Assembly (NCBI GenBank): GCA_964598495.1
Contig: CAZRBY010000002.1
Span: forward strand, 1-64,000
DNA from: Cacconaster sp964598495
GTDB lineage: Bacteria; Bacteroidota; Bacteroidia; Bacteroidales; UBA932
Direction of reading: 5' to 3'
DNA length: 64,000 bases
Below the pieces are notes generated by a model. It ran no database searches. It saw only the letters and a program-made list of their open reading frames with translations, and was not told where the DNA came from. Positions 61,121-64,000 of this stretch are shown one piece after another. Every line of letters starts with the position of its first letter. Within the stretch, counting starts at the first letter, position 1. A program made the translations under genes and the position numbers.

Positions 61121-62275
61121 ATGCCATTCAGACTAAATAGAGCACTGTTTTTCCTCTTATTCGTGGTACCGGCACTCCTGAATAAGTCACTTTGCGCAGG
61201 ACAAAACTCGGACATGAGACTCCGTACGGTAGTGATTGACGCAGGACACGGCGGAAAAGATCCTGGAGCCCTTTCATCAGACAATAAGATAAAGGAGAAA
61301 ACAATAACACTGGATGTAGCACTAAAACTTGGCAAGCGTATCAAAGACTCCTATCCTGATGTGAAAGTTATCTATACCCGTTCAAAAGATAATTATCTGA
61401 CGCTTGCAGAGAGAACCAATGTTGCTAACCGCAATCATGCGGATCTCTTCATCTCTATTCATTGCAATTCGGTCCAGGGCTCAAAAGCGCGTGGAACAGA
61501 AACCTATGTTATGGGTACGGATCAGAGTCATTCCAATATGGAGGTCTGTAAGAAGGAAAACTCCGTGATACTGCTTGAGGATGATTATACTACTACTTAC
61601 CAGGGCTATGACCCAAATAATCCGGAGTCATTTATCTTCTTCAATCTGATGCAGAATGCACACTTTGAGCAGAGTGTCATGTTGGCGTCGAATGTACAGG
61701 AACAGCTTCGCAAAGGTCCCATCACAGTCGACAGGGGAGTTAAACAGGCACTTTTGCTTGTGCTTTGGAGGACGACAATGCCGGCGGTATTGGTTGAAAT
61801 AGGTTTTCTATCAAATGCAACCGACCGCAAACAACTTAATTCGGAGTCAGGTCGTACTGAGATTGCAGGAAGACTCTTCAAAGCATTCTCAGATTTTAAG
61901 AAGCACTATGACTCTCATTCAAGTATAGAGATTGAAACTGATTCCGTCTCCGGTGGTATCCCCGCTGAAAAAGATAAAACCTCACCAACAGTTTCTGCTA
62001 CCGATACCGCAAAAGAGACAAACACTTCAACTTCGTACAATGCTTCTGATTTCTGGATGATCCAGATTTTTGCATCTAAAAAACAGGTCAAGCCCGGAGC
62101 TCCGGACTTCAAGGGTCTGAAGAATTGTGTCGAAATATTTCAAAACGGCTACTACAAGTACTGTACAGGTAGATATGCTACAAGAGAGGCGGCAGTAGAG
62201 GCATTGCCGGGACTTCGGAAGAAGTTTGAAGGAGCCTTTATTGTACATGTTGATAATAATAATCGTATTTTATAA
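61121..62275 (+). CDS. N-acetylmuramoyl-L-alanine amidase (AmiC type) with SPOR-like end
   Basis: A 384-residue exported peptidoglycan amidase. Signal peptide to about residue 28; the Amidase_3 domain (about 35-250) has the zinc ligands in VIDAGHGGKDPGA (His), the Glu near KIKEKTITLD, His in LFISIHCNS and the catalytic Glu in AVLVEIGFLSNATDR. A Ser/Thr-rich linker leads to a C-terminal SPOR-like domain (about 312-384; WMIQIFASKKQVKPG) for septal peptidoglycan. ATG 61121 is used because the TTG frame start at 61082 is in the promoter. Confidence 0.9.
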   Translation: MPFRLNRALFFLLFVVPALLNKSLCAGQNSDMRLRTVVIDAGHGGKDPGALSSDNKIKEKTITLDVALKLGKRIKDSYPDVKVIYTRSKDNYLTLAERTNVANRNHADLFISIHCNSVQGSKARGTETYVMGTDQSHSNMEVCKKENSVILLEDDYTTTYQGYDPNNPESFIFFNLMQNAHFEQSVMLASNVQEQLRKGPITVDRGVKQALLLVLWRTTMPAVLVEIGFLSNATDRKQLNSESGRTEIAGRLFKAFSDFKKHYDSHSSIEIETDSVSGGIPAEKDKTSPTVSATDTAKETNTSTSYNASDFWMIQIFASKKQVKPGAPDFKGLKNCVEIFQNGYYKYCTGRYATREAAVEALPGLRKKFEGAFIVHVDNNNRIL

Positions 62276-62506
62276 ATTTTCAAAATTATAACCATATCAT
62301 TCTCAATGTGATAGAGTGATAAGAGGGGTCAAATCACTGTCTAACAATGGTTTAACCTTTTTAAACTTTTTTGTCATTGATAATGAATAGGTTGTAAAAG
62401 TTTTCAAAAAAACAATAGAAAAAAGTTTTTTTTATTACTTTTTTTTTCACCAAATTTGTAGGCCTTAACGGCAAAACACGAGTAGATTTTATCCTATTTA
62501 TATTTA
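62276..62506. other. AT-rich gap before dnaA
   Basis: 231 bases between the amidase and dnaA, with long A and T runs at 62404-62452. It holds no open frame of note. Such sequence could melt easily, but no DnaA-box-like 9-mer (TTATCCACA type) was found in it by eye, so an origin is not claimed. The dnaA promoter should lie here; no full TAnnTTTG element was found (nearest is CAAATTTG at 62453-62460). Confidence 0.4.
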
Positions 62507-63943
62507 ATGAGTTTGTCCAACCACATAGATGTATGGAACAGGTGTCTTTCGATCATACGGGATATTGTCCCGAGACCGAATTATGACACCTGGTTTCAAT
62601 CCGTGCGGTCGGTATCTCTTGAGAATTCTACACTGACACTTGCTGTCCCTTCTGATTTTTTCAGAGAATACCTCGAAGAGAATTTTATAGATGTGCTAAA
62701 ACTCGCGCTTCGCCGTGAGATCGGGCCTCAGGCCAGACTGATGTATCAAGTCAGCATAGTTGAGGGCGGACAAGTACGACTTCCCGAGCAGAATCGGAAG
62801 TCTTACCACAACAACGAGGTTCCAATTCCCGAAGTGGGGGAGAACTACAGCGGCAATCCCTATATCATACCCGGTCTTAGAAAACTTAATATTGATCCTC
62901 AGCTCAATCCCCAATACTCATTCTCCAATTTCATTGAAGGTGAATGCAACCGTTTAGGACGTGCTGCGGGTATGAATATCTCCGTCAATCCCGGTCGGAG
63001 CACTTTCAATCCTCTCTTTATTTATGGGGGACCCGGTCTGGGCAAGACACATCTTGCGCAGGCCATCGGAATTGCTATCAAGGAGAAATATCCCGAGAAG
63101 GTAGTGCTCTATGTTTCTGCCAATATTTTCCAGAACCAATATACATCAGCAGCCTGTTCTGCCAAGAGTAATAACAACAATACTCGTGTTGCGGATTTCT
63201 TGAGGTTCTATCAACTCATTGATGTGCTTATCATCGATGATGTCCACGAATTTGCTGATAAAAAAGGGACACAGAATGCCTTTTTCCACATATTCAACTA
63301 TCTACATCAGAGTGGCAAACAACTTATCCTCACATCGGACAAACCACCCGTAGAGCTGCAAGGGCTTGAGCAGCGTCTGTTGTCCCGTTTCAAATGGGGA
63401 CTTTCTGCAGAGCTCCAAATGCCTTCGTACAATACCCGTCTTGAGATACTCAAGTCGAAGAGCGTTAGAGAGGGAGTGGAGATTCCCGAAGAGGTGCTCT
63501 CTTTCGTTGCAAAAAAGGTCAAGACAAACATCCGTGAGCTTGAAGGCACACTATTCTCTCTGATTGCCAGCGCTACATTTGACCGCAAGGAGATTACTCT
63601 GGATCTTGCACGCAACCTTATCGACAAGATTGTAACCGACCACAAAGTCGAGATTACCATCAACCGCATCCAGAACATAGTCTGCAATTACTTCAATATA
63701 ACTACAGACCAATTCTTGTCCAAGACAAGGAAGAGGGAAATCGTGCAGGCAAGACAGATTGCCATGTATCTTAGCCGCAATCTTACAAAGACATCCCTCG
63801 CATCCATAGGCTCCCAACTTGGAGGTAAGGACCACGCCACTGTGCACCATGCCTGTAATACCGTATGCGATCTTATGGATACCGACCGAAATTTCCGCCA
63901 GTATGTGGTCGATATCGAGAAGCAACTAACGGTGATTGACTAG
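62507..63943 (+). CDS. dnaA: Chromosomal replication initiator protein DnaA
   Basis: DnaA opens the origin and recruits the replicative helicase. The 478-residue protein has domain I (about 1-85; WNRCLSIIRDIVPRPNYDTWF), a linker, AAA+ domain III with Walker A GGPGLGKTH (about residues 173-181), Walker B VLIIDDVHEFADK, and domain IV with ARQIAMYLSRNLTKTSLASIG and the DnaA signature GGKDHATVHHACNTV. Length is normal for Bacteroidota. A new gene seems to begin 36 bases after its stop. Confidence 0.98.
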   Translation: MSLSNHIDVWNRCLSIIRDIVPRPNYDTWFQSVRSVSLENSTLTLAVPSDFFREYLEENFIDVLKLALRREIGPQARLMYQVSIVEGGQVRLPEQNRKSYHNNEVPIPEVGENYSGNPYIIPGLRKLNIDPQLNPQYSFSNFIEGECNRLGRAAGMNISVNPGRSTFNPLFIYGGPGLGKTHLAQAIGIAIKEKYPEKVVLYVSANIFQNQYTSAACSAKSNNNNTRVADFLRFYQLIDVLIIDDVHEFADKKGTQNAFFHIFNYLHQSGKQLILTSDKPPVELQGLEQRLLSRFKWGLSAELQMPSYNTRLEILKSKSVREGVEIPEEVLSFVAKKVKTNIRELEGTLFSLIASATFDRKEITLDLARNLIDKIVTDHKVEITINRIQNIVCNYFNITTDQFLSKTRKREIVQARQIAMYLSRNLTKTSLASIGSQLGGKDHATVHHACNTVCDLMDTDRNFRQYVVDIEKQLTVID

Positions 63944-63979
63944 TATAATAAGTACATACTATAATATATTGCATTCATT

Positions 63980-64000
63980 ATGAAGAGTGAAAAGGTATTG
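63980..64000 (+). CDS. Possible start of the next gene (7 codons)
   Basis: ATG at 63980 reads MKSEKVL to the window edge, in the direction of dnaA and 36 bases after its stop. Seven codons are too few to identify a product. Confidence 0.35.

Noticed and set aside
62276..62506. Possible replication origin before dnaA.
   Set aside because: The gap is AT-rich, but no DnaA-box-like 9-mers or clusters were found by eye; AT content alone is not enough. A skew analysis of the whole chromosome would decide.

Overview
The window reads as chromosomal DNA of an anaerobic, fermentative, probably peptide-degrading member of the Bacteroidales (Bacteroidota). The evidence is a V-type ATPase operon carrying the DUF2764 gene, a sodium-pumping methylmalonyl-CoA decarboxylase operon (the propionate end step), [FeFe]-hydrogenase maturases HydE and HydF, a Bacteroidota-type Rho with a long charged insertion, a propeller-type LytS/LytTR two-component system, and many copies of the Bacteroidota promoter pattern TTG-N19/20-TAnnTTTG. 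Gene density is high, no stretch above 300 bases lacks a gene, and no phage, insertion sequence or CRISPR array was seen. Most of the window is housekeeping. One locus (about 39.8-46.2 kb) looks accessory.

Layout. 0-1.3 kb (minus): V-ATPase genes E, DUF2764 and the start of A. 1.3-6 kb (minus): methylmalonyl-CoA epimerase plus decarboxylase alpha, membrane/lamin-tail, biotin and beta subunits, ended by a clear terminator. 6-7.5 kb (minus): YebC and a TPR membrane protein. 7.7-12.1 kb (plus): recF, DUF721, pdxB, DUF4301 and a lipoprotein. 12.1-16.1 kb: M14 peptidase, NahK-like sugar kinase and GAPDH. 16.2-25.5 kb (plus): surE, lpxB, dapF, an output-less HAMP sensor, trkH, a RecD-like helicase, a membrane zinc peptidase and DPP-IV. 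25.5-38.5 kb: a THUMP-like methyltransferase, a broken phosphoglucomutase, pssA, two tandem C1 peptidases, an N-domain-less ClpB, hydE, a beta-helix lipoprotein, a K+/H+ antiporter and hydF. 38.5-46.2 kb: an MFS transporter, then the LytTR response regulator and propeller kinase (minus), divergent from a 53-residue peptide and a surface-type lipoprotein with a possible fimbrillin-like N-terminal region and 12 leucine-rich repeats (plus). 46.2-64 kb: a hairpin array, tRNA-Arg, LysE exporter, lnt, pyrF, dipeptidase, tig-clpP-clpX, a CNNM/CBS protein, rho, ridA, lptD, an N-acetylmuramoyl-L-alanine amidase and dnaA.

How the parts fit. Energy metabolism is sodium- and proton-linked: decarboxylation of methylmalonyl-CoA exports Na+, the V-ATPase uses or makes ion gradients, and TrkH and the antiporter manage K+. 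Secreted DPP-IV, M14 and C1 peptidases and the cytosolic M20 dipeptidase point to peptide feeding. LpxB, Lnt and LptD supply the outer membrane, and trigger factor/ClpP/ClpX/ClpB handle protein quality.

The most interesting locus is the LytTR system. Three TTCGT direct repeats at an exact 21-base period lie between the sensor kinase and the small acidic, Gly/Pro/Asp-tailed peptide. This suggests a self-contained sensory unit controlling a surface lipoprotein and a secreted or signalling peptide; that function is inference. Other points for review are a deletion-frameshift in the phosphoglucomutase gene, interlocked divergent promoters, near-leaderless transcripts, a structured rho leader and dispersed low-complexity repeats directly after stop codons.
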